From: Bacteroidales bacterium | GTDB taxonomy: Bacteria > Bacteroidota > Bacteroidia > Bacteroidales > F082 | DNA length: 64,000 bases | NCBI GenBank assembly: GCA_021647205.1 | Contig: JAKIVD010000020.1 | Span: forward strand, 1-64,000 | Reading direction: 5' to 3' | Shown here: positions 36,082 to 45,048 of the stretch, piece by piece | Layout of the letters: each line of letters opens with the position of its first letter | Position numbering within the stretch: position 1 is the stretch's first letter | Position numbers and translations under genes: made by a program | Notes under the pieces: model-generated | Told to the model about the DNA's origin: nothing | The model's database searches: none | The model's input: the letters and a program-made list of their open reading frames with translations, nothing else

Positions 36082-37134
36082 TTACCTGTTCCCATACATT
36101 TCCTCGTAATATTTCTGGTAATTCCCCGAGGTTACATTGTCCAGCCATTCCTGGTTGTTCAGGTACCAATCAACGGTTATTTCGATGCCTTCTTCAAATT
36201 GCAGGGAGGGTTTCCATCCCAGTTTTTCCTGTAATTTGGAAGCGTCAATCGCATAGCGCAAATCGTGGCCGGCACGGTCGGTAACGTAGGTAATCAGCTT
36301 TTCGGAAGAACCGGGCGCCCGCCCCAGTTTTTTGTCCACTACTTTGATGAGTACCTTGATCAGATCAATATTTTTCCATTCGTTGTGTCCGCCGATGTTG
36401 AAAGTCTCCCCGTTTTCACCCTTGTGAAAAATAACGTCAATGGCCTGGGCATGGTCAATCACATACAGCCAGTCGCGGACATTTTCGCCCTTACCGTAAA
36501 CCGGTAAAGCTTTGTTGTTCCGGATGTTGTTGATGAACAGGGGAACCAGTTTTTCGGGGAACTGATTGGGGCCGTAATTGTTGGAGCAGTTTGAAATTAT
36601 TATCGGAAAACCATAGGTGTCGTGGTAGGCCCTGACAAGGTGGTCACTACTGGCCTTGGAAGCCGAATACGGACTGTGCGGGTCGTAAGCCGTGTCTTCG
36701 TAAAAGAAACCTTCTTCGCCCAGCGAACCATAAACTTCGTCTGTCGAAACGTGGTAAAAGCGTTTGCCTTCAAATTGCCCGTCCCAAATGTGGCGGGCGG
36801 CATTCAGCAGGTTGACCGTCCCCACAATATTGGTCATGATAAATTCCATGGGGTTTTCGATGGAACGGTCAACGTGCGACTCGGCGGCAAGGTGGATAAC
36901 CGCGTCGAACAGGTGTTCCTTAAAAAGTGCAAGGATGAACCCACCGTCCACAATATCCCCCTTGATGAAAGTGTAATTGGCTTTGTGCTCAATGTCTTTC
37001 AGGTTTTCAAGGTTACCTGCATAAGTCAGTTTGTCGAGGTTGAAAATGTGTGTTTCGGGATATTTGTTGACGAAAAGCCGTGCAACATGCGACCCGATAA
37101 ACCCGGCTGCACCGGTGATGAGTATTTTTTTCAT
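36082..37134 (-). CDS. rfbB: dTDP-glucose 4,6-dehydratase
   Basis: A 350-residue short-chain dehydrogenase of the extended type. The NAD-binding motif is TGAAGFIGSHVARLF. The catalytic YxxxK lies in YSASKASSDHLVRAYHDTYG, with the preceding HVSTDEVYGSLGE typical of RmlB. It converts dTDP-glucose to dTDP-4-keto-6-deoxyglucose for deoxysugar (for example rhamnose) synthesis used in surface polysaccharides. The rfbA, rfbC and rfbD partners are not in this window. It lies 65 bases downstream of galE on the same strand. Confidence 0.95.
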   Translation of the reverse strand: MKKILITGAAGFIGSHVARLFVNKYPETHIFNLDKLTYAGNLENLKDIEHKANYTFIKGDIVDGGFILALFKEHLFDAVIHLAAESHVDRSIENPMEFIMTNIVGTVNLLNAARHIWDGQFEGKRFYHVSTDEVYGSLGEEGFFYEDTAYDPHSPYSASKASSDHLVRAYHDTYGFPIIISNCSNNYGPNQFPEKLVPLFINNIRNNKALPVYGKGENVRDWLYVIDHAQAIDVIFHKGENGETFNIGGHNEWKNIDLIKVLIKVVDKKLGRAPGSSEKLITYVTDRAGHDLRYAIDASKLQEKLGWKPSLQFEEGIEITVDWYLNNQEWLDNVTSGNYQKYYEEMYGNR

Positions 37135-37199
37135 TTAATACAGGTTTTATGTCTCTGGCCGGATTAAAGTCCAGAGTAACTGATAAATATTTAATCTTG

Positions 37200-38225
37200 T
37201 TATTTCTCAGGTCTTTTTCTTAACTCCTGCTCCCATTTCCAGGCGGAAGCAACCATTTCATCCAAATTCCTTTCGGCTTTCCAGCCCAGTTCTTTATTGG
37301 AAAAATCAGGGTTGGCCCAAACTTTTTCAATGTCGCCGGCCCTGCGGCCAACAATTTTGCAGTTGAGTTTCAAGCCCGAAACTTTTTCGAAAGAGTTGAT
37401 GACATCCAGTACCGAATAACCGTTTCCGGTGCCCAGGTTAAAAACCTCAAAATCATTTTTCATTTTTTTGTTGATCATCCTGTCAATGGCCACAACATGT
37501 GCTTTGGCCAGGTCAACAACATGGATGTAATCGCGGATGGCTGTTCCGTCGGGTGTATTGTAATCGCTGCCGAATACCCTGATTTGCTCGCGCAGCCCGA
37601 TGGCTGTTTGTGTGATGAAAGGGACCAGGTTGCTGGGCACGCCGATGGGCAATTCGCCAATCAGTCCGGTTTCGTGTGCGCCAATCGGGTTGAAATAACG
37701 CAAAGCGATGGACTTAAGCTTGCCAGTGTTTACAGTATCACTGATAATTTCCTCGGAAATTTGTTTGGTGTTGCCATAAGGTGATTCTGCTTTCTTGATG
37801 GGGGCGCTTTCCGAAACAGGCATTTCGTCCGCCTGTCCGTAAACCGTACAGGAAGAGGAAAACACGATGTTTCGAATATTGTTGTCCATCATCCCCTGCA
37901 TCACATTGATTAAGGAACCCAGATTGTTGCGGTAGTACTTCAATGGGGCCTCAACGGATTCGCCAACCGCCTTGTGTGCCGCAAAATGAATGATGCCTTT
38001 TACATCGTGATGACGTTTAAAAAAATCAGCGGTCTTTTCCCGGTCGCACAAATCAAAAATTTCCAATGTGGGTTTGGTTCCGGTAATCTTCCCGATTTTG
38101 CCGGAAACATCTGCGCCTGAGTTGAAGAGTGCATCGACAACAATTACTTCAAAACCTTTGTTTTGCAGTTCCACAACAGTGTGAGAACCAATGTAGCCTG
38201 TGCCGCCGGTTACCAGTATTTTCAT
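37200..38225 (-). CDS. galE: UDP-glucose 4-epimerase
   Basis: A 341-residue extended SDR with TGGTGYIGSHTVVEL at the N-terminus, FSSSCTVYGQ and the catalytic YxxxK in SPYGNTKQISEE. The C-terminal RRAGDIEKVWANP is characteristic of GalE. It interconverts UDP-glucose and UDP-galactose for polysaccharide synthesis. Its start codon overlaps the stop of the upstream acyltransferase gene (ATGA on the minus strand), so they are coupled, and rfbB follows. Confidence 0.95.
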   Translation of the reverse strand: MKILVTGGTGYIGSHTVVELQNKGFEVIVVDALFNSGADVSGKIGKITGTKPTLEIFDLCDREKTADFFKRHHDVKGIIHFAAHKAVGESVEAPLKYYRNNLGSLINVMQGMMDNNIRNIVFSSSCTVYGQADEMPVSESAPIKKAESPYGNTKQISEEIISDTVNTGKLKSIALRYFNPIGAHETGLIGELPIGVPSNLVPFITQTAIGLREQIRVFGSDYNTPDGTAIRDYIHVVDLAKAHVVAIDRMINKKMKNDFEVFNLGTGNGYSVLDVINSFEKVSGLKLNCKIVGRRAGDIEKVWANPDFSNKELGWKAERNLDEMVASAWKWEQELRKRPEK

Positions 38226-38803
38226 GCGTTGATTTTATAAACTTGCTTGTTTTCCAATTGATATTTCTCCTTGCTTTCAGGGCAAACAGCCATTCCCTCC
38301 GCATCAAAATGCAGGCGGTGGCCGTATTCACTCATCCAACCTACCTGTCGTGCCGGGTTACCAAGCACGAGTGCGTAGGCCGGTACTTCCTTCGTAACAA
38401 CAGCGCCGGCCCCGATGAAGGCAAACTCACCAATATCGTGGCCACAAACAATGGTGGCATTGGCACCAATGCTTACACCCTTTTTGACCAGCGTTTTAAC
38501 ATAAGTTCCCCGGCGGTTGACCGCACTCCGCGGATTGACTACATTGGTAAACACCATCGAAGGGCCGAGGAAAACATCGTCTTCGCAGATTACACCGGTA
38601 TAAATGGATACATTATTTTGCACCTTAACATTTCTGCCCAGGATTACATCGGGCGAAACCACCACGTTTTGCCCGATATTGCATTTCTCGCCCAACTCGC
38701 AGTTGGACATAATGTGTGAAAAATGCCAGATTTTTGTTCCGGTGCCTATTTTACAGCCCTCATCAATAACTGCGGTTTCGTGAGCGAAATAGTCGGTGTT
38801 CAT
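38222..38803 (-). CDS. Hexapeptide-repeat N-acetyltransferase (WlbB/WbpD-like)
   Basis: A 193-residue left-handed beta-helix acyltransferase with repeated isoleucine-patch hexapeptides: VIDEGCKIGTGTKIWHFSHI, CNIGQNVVVSPDVILG and NVSIYTGVICEDDVFLG. The close match to UDP-3-amino-sugar N-acetyltransferases suggests a role in 2,3-diacetamido-sugar or related O-antigen sugar synthesis. The ATG at 38803 fits the family start; a second ATG lies seven codons upstream. The DegT-type aminotransferase encoded just upstream would supply its amino-sugar substrate (inference). Coupled to galE by an ATGA overlap. Confidence 0.85.
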   Translation of the reverse strand: MNTDYFAHETAVIDEGCKIGTGTKIWHFSHIMSNCELGEKCNIGQNVVVSPDVILGRNVKVQNNVSIYTGVICEDDVFLGPSMVFTNVVNPRSAVNRRGTYVKTLVKKGVSIGANATIVCGHDIGEFAFIGAGAVVTKEVPAYALVLGNPARQVGWMSEYGHRLHFDAEGMAVCPESKEKYQLENKQVYKINA

Positions 38804-38829
38804 AAATCGGTTTCTTTTGTTCATTAATG

Positions 38830-39076
38830 CTTATTTTTGACAAGTAAAATGGAAGCCTGCAAGGCTGTAATTTAAAAAGTTAAGATATTCATTAATTGAC
38901 TTTCTGCAATAACCTTCTGCAATATTTCTTTGAATTCTCGTGCTCGCGTCAATTGCATTAACTGCCCGTTTTTTTAAATTCAAATGGGAAGTCCTTCAAC
39001 GCTTTACTAACAAAAACACAGCGCGTCGCAAAATTCTGCCAAATATCTAGTTTTCTCGGTAACTTCTGTTTATGTT
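38830..39076 (-). pseudogene. Decayed four-helix-bundle (S23/IVS-type) protein gene
   Basis: On the minus strand one frame reads LPRKLDIWQNFATRCVFVSK then ALKDFPFEFKK and stops. A second frame then gives IQRNIAEGYCRKSINEYLNF and continues LNYSLAGFHF before a stop at 38830-38832. The order, LDIWQ helix then NIAEGYCRKS-NEYLNFL, is that of the small four-helix-bundle proteins related to 23S rRNA intervening-sequence ORFs. A frameshift with loss of the LxxQIRRA segment and an early end make it non-functional. It fills most of the 348-base gap between the acyltransferase and aminotransferase genes. Confidence 0.65.
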
Positions 39077-39151
39077 TCTCCTTTCGTGCCTTTATTCTGA
39101 TTAGTTTCAGTTAAAATATTGCCCGTCCATCCTTCCATTCTTCCATGCTTT

Positions 39152-40279
39152 CTACCCCACAAATTCCAAAAACGCATCCGTAATTTCTTGCTGAATTTCT
39201 TCAGTTAGTTCTGTATGAATTGGTAAAGATATTACCGATTTCGCAAGTGCTTCCGTTACCGGAAAATCCCCTTCTTTGTACCTGGGGTCAAGGTAAGCCT
39301 TTTGTAAGTGCAGGGGAACGGGATAGTAAATTGCAGAGGCAATGCCTTTGCCGGCAAGGTGCTTCATCAGCCCTTCGCGGTCCACATCTTTTAAAACCAG
39401 GGTGTATTGATGAAATACATGTGTGCCACCCTGAGCAATAAAGGGGGTTTTAATTTTCGGGTGATTGGCAAACGCATTGCTGTAAAAGTCGGCGGCCTTT
39501 TGGCGGGCACTTGCATATTCGTCAAGATGCCTGAGTTTAATGTCGAGGACAGCAGCCTGCATACTGTCGAGGCGCGAGTTTACCCCCACGTAATCGTGGT
39601 AGTAACGCACCTTCATCCCATGATTCACCACCACCCGCATTTGTGATGCCAGTTCATCGTCGTTGGTAAAAATGGCACCGCCATCACCAAACGCACCGAG
39701 GTTTTTTGACGGGAAAAACGAAGTACAACCGATATCGCCAAAAGTACCTGCCTTCTTGGTTTTCCCACTTTCCGGACAAGTGTAGTCGGCACCTATGGCC
39801 TGGGCATTGTCTTCAACTATAAACAAGTTGTGCTGCTTTGCTATTTGAAGGATCGCATGCATATCGGCCGGTTGTCCGAAAAGATGAACCGGGATAATTG
39901 CCCGCGTTTTCTGGGTGATGGCTTTTTCAATAGCCACGGGGTCGATGTTAAAGGTGTCGGGGTCAACATCAACCAAAACAGGGGTGAGCTGCAGCAAGGC
40001 AATCACTTCTGCTGTTGCAATAAAAGTGAAGGAGGTCGTAATGACTTCGTCGCCCGGTTTCAGTCCCAAAGCCATCAATGAAACCTGCAATGCATCGGTA
40101 CCGTTACCACAGGGGATAACATGCTTTACATTCAGGTATTCCCCCAGGCTTTTCTGGAATTTTTGCACTGCCGCACCATTGATAAACGAAGTATTTTCAA
40201 TTACTTCCTGTATGGCACGGTCCACTTCCGGTTTTATTTTTTTGTATTGACCACCAAGGTCAACCATGTTGTATTTCAT
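39152..40279 (-). CDS. DegT/DnrJ/EryC1/StrS family sugar aminotransferase
   Basis: A 375-residue PLP-dependent aminotransferase. The PLP lysine is in SFFPSKNLGAFGDGG, preceded by VEDNAQAIGADY (Asp for the pyridine nitrogen), and HVIPCGNGTDALQVSLMA starts the cofactor cup. The close match to WlbC/WbpE-type enzymes suggests it makes UDP-3-amino sugars, consistent with the acetyltransferase gene downstream. It is transcribed with the galE/rfbB group but separated from it by a pseudogene region. Exact sugar specificity cannot be read from the sequence. Confidence 0.9.
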   Translation of the reverse strand: MKYNMVDLGGQYKKIKPEVDRAIQEVIENTSFINGAAVQKFQKSLGEYLNVKHVIPCGNGTDALQVSLMALGLKPGDEVITTSFTFIATAEVIALLQLTPVLVDVDPDTFNIDPVAIEKAITQKTRAIIPVHLFGQPADMHAILQIAKQHNLFIVEDNAQAIGADYTCPESGKTKKAGTFGDIGCTSFFPSKNLGAFGDGGAIFTNDDELASQMRVVVNHGMKVRYYHDYVGVNSRLDSMQAAVLDIKLRHLDEYASARQKAADFYSNAFANHPKIKTPFIAQGGTHVFHQYTLVLKDVDREGLMKHLAGKGIASAIYYPVPLHLQKAYLDPRYKEGDFPVTEALAKSVISLPIHTELTEEIQQEITDAFLEFVG

Positions 40280-40490
40280 CTGTTTATAATTTTGAAATCA
40301 GCATTTTCTTGTGTGAGCCGGTGGGTTAAGCCGCCGGTTAATGAATGTTTCCTTGTTTTATGGTTTTATTAAAGTTCAATAGTGGAAGCAAAAGTAAGGA
40401 AAAACAGTGTAGGGAAGCAGAACTAAAACGAATGTGTGTTCCAACAATTTTCTTCCAACCTTCTGTCCTTCCCGTCTTCCGCGACAGACT

Positions 40491-40517
40491 CTTCCAGGTC
40501 CGTCCGGAGGCTGGAAG
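40491..40517. repeat. Stem-loop in a CTTCC-rich intergenic tract
   Basis: CTTCCAG (40491-40497) and CTGGAAG (40511-40517) form a 7-bp stem, with a smaller TCCG/CGGA inside the loop. The surrounding 40450-40540 is a run of related TTCC-type words. A TATCTTTG box follows at 40545-40552, just ahead of the outer-membrane protein gene. Confidence 0.5.
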
Positions 40518-40568
40518 GTCTTTTATCCTTCCAACTTCTTTCCCTATCTTTGCCTTAAAATTAAAAGC

Positions 40569-41363
40569 ATGTTGAGGAAAGTTCCATCGTTTATTGTACT
40601 CTTTTTTTTAAGCCTGACGTTGCAGTCGCAGGTGAATGCGAACGATTCTGCCGTCCGGGCTTTCATCCCCAATTTTGCTTATGCATTTCAATTGCCCGGC
40701 GGGGATGTGGCTGACCGTTACGGGTTTAACTCGACCATTGGCGGCGGCGCAATGTATAAATCCGTTAAAAATGTTTTGATTTCGCTGGACTTTAATTTCA
40801 TTTTCGGAAATAAAATCCACAACGCCGACACCATTATGAGGATGGTGGAAACCCAATCGGGGCATGTGATTGACGGAAATGGCACTTTCGCCCTTTATGC
40901 CCTTTACGAAAGGGGTTACAGCTTGAATTTTCGTATTGGGAAAATTTTTAGGGTACTCAGTCCCAACCCCAATTCAGGACTTATGGTGATGGGGGGCATC
41001 GGCTTCCTGAACCACCGGATGAAAATCGACAACCAGCACAAAACAGCCCCCCAAATTTCTGGTGATTACGCAAAAGGCTACGACCGTTTAACTGGGGGGC
41101 TTGCCTTCAATGAATTCATCGGTTATTTTTTTATGGGCAAATCGCGGATAGCTAACTTTTATGCGGGGTTCGAGTTTTACCAGGCTTTTACCAAAAGCTT
41201 GCGCGACCGGGTTTTCGACCGTGTGGTTTACGATGAAAGTTCAAAATCGTACAAGGTCGTTGGCGAAGACAAAAACAATTACCTTGATTTGTTTTTTGGC
41301 TTCAAAGTAGCCTGGATGATTCCTGCATACAGCCGTGCCCCCAACAAGTATTACTACCATTAG
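40569..41363 (+). CDS. Hypothetical outer-membrane protein
   Basis: A 264-residue protein with a signal peptide (MLRKVPSFIVLFFLSLTLQSQ) and amphipathic glycine-rich strands, such as FIPNFAYAFQLPGGDVADRYG and VMGGIGFLNHRMKI, typical of a beta-barrel of OmpA/OprF-like size. No specific family is recognised. I start at the ATG at 40569 because it leads straight into the signal peptide. waaA follows after 3 bases, so it may be co-transcribed with Kdo transferase and serve envelope assembly (inference). Confidence 0.75.
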   Translation: MLRKVPSFIVLFFLSLTLQSQVNANDSAVRAFIPNFAYAFQLPGGDVADRYGFNSTIGGGAMYKSVKNVLISLDFNFIFGNKIHNADTIMRMVETQSGHVIDGNGTFALYALYERGYSLNFRIGKIFRVLSPNPNSGLMVMGGIGFLNHRMKIDNQHKTAPQISGDYAKGYDRLTGGLAFNEFIGYFFMGKSRIANFYAGFEFYQAFTKSLRDRVFDRVVYDESSKSYKVVGEDKNNYLDLFFGFKVAWMIPAYSRAPNKYYYH

Positions 41364-41366
41364 GCC

Positions 41367-42605
41367 ATGCATCTGCTCTATAATATTTCTGTTTTTTCTT
41401 ATGCCTTGGGTATTCGCCTGGCAGCTTTGTTCAACAGCAAAGCCCGCTTGTGGCTGACGGGCAGGAAGCAGGTTTTTTCGAAGATTGCAGATGCCATCCC
41501 CAAAGGGGAAAAACTGATATGGTTCCACTGTGCCAGCCTTGGCGAATTTGAACAGGGAAGGCCTGTCTTGGAAACAATGCGCCAACAGTTCAACGACCAT
41601 AAAATACTGCTTACCTTTTTTTCGCCTTCGGGTTTTGAGGTCAGGAAAGATTACGAACAGGCTGATTATGTTTTTTACCTCCCTTTGGACAGCCCGCGAA
41701 ATGCAAGAAGATTTATTGCGCTGACGCAGCCGCGGCTGGCTGTTTTTGTCAAGTACGAGTTTTGGTTCAATTACCTGAACGAGTTGAGCCGAAACAAAAT
41801 ACCCCTGCTCATGGTGTCGGTTATCTTCAGGCCATCCCAATATTTCTTTAAGGCACGGGGGAAATGGTTTCGGAGGCAATTGCAAAAGGTGACGTATTTC
41901 TTCGTCCAGAATGAAGCTTCAAAAACATTGCTCAACAGCATTAAGGTTTACCATGCCGGCGTGGGTGGCGATACCCGCTTTGACCGGGTCATGCAATTGC
42001 CCTCCGAGGAAAGGAAACTGCCGGGGATTGACTTGTTTGCCGACGGACTCCCCTTGTTGGTCGCGGGAAGTACCTGGCCGCCTGACGAAGATATTTTAAA
42101 AACGCTGCTCGTTCATTCGGACCAGCATTTTAAACTGGTACTGGCACCCCATCTTGTTGACAGGGAGCATATTCAGCAACTGCTTGAAAAGTTCCGGGAA
42201 CAACAGCCGGCTTTGTTTTCCGAAAAAAACCAGGCCGGTTTTAAAACAAGCCGGGTGATGATTATCGACAGCATCGGAATCTTGTCGCATCTTTACCGCT
42301 TCGCAAATATTGCATACATCGGTGGTGGTTTTGGCGCAGGGATTCATAATGTGCTGGAAGCGGCAACTTACGGCCTGCCGGTCATTTTCGGGCCCAATTA
42401 CCGGCGCTTTCAGGAAGCCGTTGAATTATCCCGTTTGGGTGGCGGTTTCGTCGTTCACAACAGTGATGAATGCCTGAAAATCTTTAAGCGCCTATCGGAC
42501 AACCGTGAGTTTTACAAAGAAAGCGCGGAAACAGCAAGAAGTTTTGTTGTTGATAATGCCGGCGCCACTGCCCGTGTATTAGAGAAAGCAAAGGAATATC
42601 TTTAG
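41367..42605 (+). CDS. waaA: 3-deoxy-D-manno-octulosonic acid (Kdo) transferase
   Basis: A 412-residue GT30 glycosyltransferase. The N-terminal lobe has FHCASLGEFEQGRPVLE, where the Glu corresponds to the catalytic base, and KYEFWFNYLNELSR. The C-terminal lobe has GSTWPPDED and IGGGFGAGIHNVLEAATYGLPVIFGP for CMP-Kdo binding. It adds Kdo to lipid A precursor at the inner membrane, so the organism makes LPS. It follows the outer-membrane protein gene after 3 bases. Confidence 0.95.
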   Translation: MHLLYNISVFSYALGIRLAALFNSKARLWLTGRKQVFSKIADAIPKGEKLIWFHCASLGEFEQGRPVLETMRQQFNDHKILLTFFSPSGFEVRKDYEQADYVFYLPLDSPRNARRFIALTQPRLAVFVKYEFWFNYLNELSRNKIPLLMVSVIFRPSQYFFKARGKWFRRQLQKVTYFFVQNEASKTLLNSIKVYHAGVGGDTRFDRVMQLPSEERKLPGIDLFADGLPLLVAGSTWPPDEDILKTLLVHSDQHFKLVLAPHLVDREHIQQLLEKFREQQPALFSEKNQAGFKTSRVMIIDSIGILSHLYRFANIAYIGGGFGAGIHNVLEAATYGLPVIFGPNYRRFQEAVELSRLGGGFVVHNSDECLKIFKRLSDNREFYKESAETARSFVVDNAGATARVLEKAKEYL

Positions 42606-42687
42606 CCGTTTTCAACTTTACTACCCAATTCCAAATTTTCAAATTGTCAAATTAATTTATTTTCAAATTCAGTTCCGTGCTTCTTTT

Positions 42688-42695
42688 TACTTTTG
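42688..42695 (+). promoter_or_regulatory. -7 element for leucyl aminopeptidase
   Basis: TACTTTTG, a full TAnnTTTG match, 13 bases before the ATG. Upstream lie three TCAAATT repeats (42639-42669) and no clear -33 box. Confidence 0.35.
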
Positions 42696-42708
42696 CCAAA
42701 AATATATC

Positions 42709-44145
42709 ATGGAAACTATTTTAAGAAAAGCATTAAGAAAGCCAACAGCCGCTGACACGGTTTATTTGGTAAAGTCGCGGACAGACCTGAAAAATATAGA
42801 TTTGAGCGAAGACGAACTGGAATTCGTAAAACGGGAACATCGCGCCAAGCACAACATTGTCGAAATCAACCGTTACAAAAACCGGGTTTATGTGGTGTAC
42901 GGCGATTTCACCGGCACCAGGGCCAACCGGCTGGAAGACTACCGTAAACAGGGTAACCAGGCAAGGGTGTTGTTAAACAAGGCAAGGGTTGAAAGGGTGG
43001 TTGTAAGCGCTGTCAATGCTTCGCAGGAAGAAACCCTGGCTTTTACCGAAGGCCTTTTACTGGGGAATTATCAGTTTCTGAAATACAAAAAGGAAGCCGG
43101 AAAGAAGGAAAACAAACTGGAAGAGGTTGATGTTTACGCCGCCGGTGTTTCAGAGCAGGACCTTGAAGTTTTGCGCATTATTGTGGAGGCGGTTTACAAT
43201 GCACGCGATATGGTAAACGAACCCGTTTCTTACCTTACCGCTACGCAATTTGCCGATGAAATCAAAGAGTTGGGAAGAGAAAGCAAAGCAAAAGTGGAGG
43301 TGTTCAACAAAAAGAAAATCGAAAGCCTGAAAATGGGTGGTCTGCTGGCAGTAAACAAAGGCAGCATCGACCCGCCAACCTTTTCGGTAATGGAATGGAA
43401 ACCCAAAAACAAAGTAAACAAAAAGCCTTATGTTTTTGTGGGAAAAGGGGTTGTTTACGATACCGGTGGCCTCAGTCTGAAACCTTCAAATTTTATGGAC
43501 ACCATGAAGTGTGACATGGCTGGCGGGGCAGCCGTTGCCGGAGCCATGTACGCCATTGCCCGGGCGCAACTTCCCGTCTGGGTGGTGGCCCTCATCCCCG
43601 CAACCGATAACCGTCCCGATGGCAATGCCTACACACCGGGCGATGTAATTGAAATGCACGACGGCAGTACTGTCGAAGTGCTGAACACCGATGCCGAAGG
43701 GCGTATGATTTTAGCTGATGCGTTGAGCTATGCTAAAAATTACAATCCGGAACTGGTTATTGACATGGCTACGCTTACCGGCGCAGCTTCGAGGGCCATT
43801 GGCCCGCAGGCCATGGTGGGGATGGTAGTGAAAGCACAGGAAGAATTTGACCAGCTGCAGCGCGCCGGCGACCAGGTGCACGAACGTATTGTTGAATTCC
43901 CCATGTGGGACGACTACAAAGAACAAATCAAATCGGAAATTGCAGACCTGAAAAATATCGGAGGAGTGGATGCCGGCGCCATTACTGCTGCCAAGTTTTT
44001 AGAACATTTTACGGATTACCCTTACATCCACCTCGACATTGCCGGCCCGGCATTTCTGAGTAAAAATGATAGCTACCGTGGAATCCAGGGTACCGGTGTT
44101 GGCGTGCGTTTGCTTTTTGATTTTATCCGCTCGAAGGTGGAATGA
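42709..44145 (+). CDS. Leucyl aminopeptidase (M17 family)
   Basis: A 478-residue cytosolic metallopeptidase. The C-terminal catalytic domain contains GKGVVYDTGGLSLKP, CDMAGGAAVAGAMYAIA and the family signature NTDAEGRMILADAL, covering both metal sites and the catalytic Arg. The N-terminal 160 residues are the usual variable domain. It removes N-terminal residues from peptides. It ends 13 bases before the convergent anti-sigma gene. Confidence 0.93.
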   Translation: METILRKALRKPTAADTVYLVKSRTDLKNIDLSEDELEFVKREHRAKHNIVEINRYKNRVYVVYGDFTGTRANRLEDYRKQGNQARVLLNKARVERVVVSAVNASQEETLAFTEGLLLGNYQFLKYKKEAGKKENKLEEVDVYAAGVSEQDLEVLRIIVEAVYNARDMVNEPVSYLTATQFADEIKELGRESKAKVEVFNKKKIESLKMGGLLAVNKGSIDPPTFSVMEWKPKNKVNKKPYVFVGKGVVYDTGGLSLKPSNFMDTMKCDMAGGAAVAGAMYAIARAQLPVWVVALIPATDNRPDGNAYTPGDVIEMHDGSTVEVLNTDAEGRMILADALSYAKNYNPELVIDMATLTGAASRAIGPQAMVGMVVKAQEEFDQLQRAGDQVHERIVEFPMWDDYKEQIKSEIADLKNIGGVDAGAITAAKFLEHFTDYPYIHLDIAGPAFLSKNDSYRGIQGTGVGVRLLFDFIRSKVE

Positions 44146-44158
44146 CCAAAGAAAAACC

Positions 44159-44461
44159 TTAATTTTCAGCAACTCTTTTCTTGATCGTTTTACTGAGCCT
44201 GCTTTTTTGCTCTTCGCTCAAATGTACCCTGAGTTTTTGCGGGTTGATGGTTTTAATGTCAACAACATGCCTGGAGATGGCATTTGATTGTTCTGAAAAA
44301 TTGCGGCAAAACCGGCAACCCGCAAGGTGCATCTTAAGTTTCATTTTGCTGGCGCAACCCAATTCTTCAAACTCGCTTTTGGTAATCAAAAGTGTGGCAT
44401 TTTCACAGTTCAGCATGATTTTGCTCATGCTCCTGACCATTATTTTTTTTAGCTTCGTCAT
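44159..44461 (-). CDS. Putative zinc-finger anti-sigma factor
   Basis: A 100-residue soluble protein with a ZAS-type zinc motif, His45-x3-Cys49-x2-Cys52 (HLAGCRFC), and an upstream Cys19 in NCENATLLI. No transmembrane helix is present, so it would be a cytoplasmic anti-sigma protein, possibly redox-sensitive through its Cys ligands (inference). Its ATG overlaps the TGA of the sigma factor gene as ATGA, the normal sigma/anti-sigma arrangement. Confidence 0.75.
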   Translation of the reverse strand: MTKLKKIMVRSMSKIMLNCENATLLITKSEFEELGCASKMKLKMHLAGCRFCRNFSEQSNAISRHVVDIKTINPQKLRVHLSEEQKSRLSKTIKKRVAEN

Positions 44462-45048
44462 TTAAGCCATTTGCTTTCAATACATTCCCTTAACTGAAGT
44501 CGTGCCCGGTGCAACATAACCCAAAGGTTCGACGGTGTACAGCCTAATTCCTTACACACCTCATCGCTGTTTATTTCTTCCATCACTTTAAGGATAAAAA
44601 CCGAATGCCATTTGGGGGGCAGTTGCGAGAGGCAATAGGCCATGATGGTTTGAAATTCTTCCTGTTGCAAGGGGTTCTCGTCAGGTTCCCGCCAGTCTTT
44701 TGGCGCCCTTTCCATTATCCAGTGCCCCTCGAATAGGCCGTCTTTTTGAAAAGGGGAAACAAAATGTGAGGCTGGGATTTCTTTTTTGGAACTGAGCTTT
44801 CGGTAGTGGTCGATGACTTTGCGTTTAAGAATTGCCGTTAACCAGGTGAGTTCCGTGCTGTCGCCACGAAAAGATTTCAAAGACTTTAAAGCCGAAATAA
44901 AAGTCTCTTGCACAAGGTCTTCGGCAACTTCCTTGGACTGCACCCGCGACCAGGCAAAATTGTATAAATAATCTCCATGGTCCTTAACCCACAAATTTGG
45001 GTCAACAGCAGATTTAGCTTTGCTTTTATTTAGATTTGCACCCTCCAT
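44458..45048 (-). CDS. ECF-type RNA polymerase sigma factor
   Basis: A 196-residue sigma-70 family protein of the ECF group. Region 2 is visible in EDLVQETFISALKSLKSFRG with the following TWLTAILKRKVIDHYR. Region 4 is visible in LPPKWHSVFILKVMEEINSD then EVCKELGCTPSNLWVMLHRA. I start at the ATG at 45048, which gives the usual length; the frame is open 44 codons further but those residues are not sigma-like. Its gene is followed, with ATGA overlap, by a zinc anti-sigma gene, so activity is probably controlled by that partner. Confidence 0.9.
   Translation of the reverse strand: MEGANLNKSKAKSAVDPNLWVKDHGDYLYNFAWSRVQSKEVAEDLVQETFISALKSLKSFRGDSTELTWLTAILKRKVIDHYRKLSSKKEIPASHFVSPFQKDGLFEGHWIMERAPKDWREPDENPLQQEEFQTIMAYCLSQLPPKWHSVFILKVMEEINSDEVCKELGCTPSNLWVMLHRARLQLRECIESKWLK

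Noticed and set aside
38129-38719. 196-codon plus-strand frame opposite galE and the acyltransferase
   Set aside because: Antisense shadow of two well-supported coding regions; no recognisable domain.
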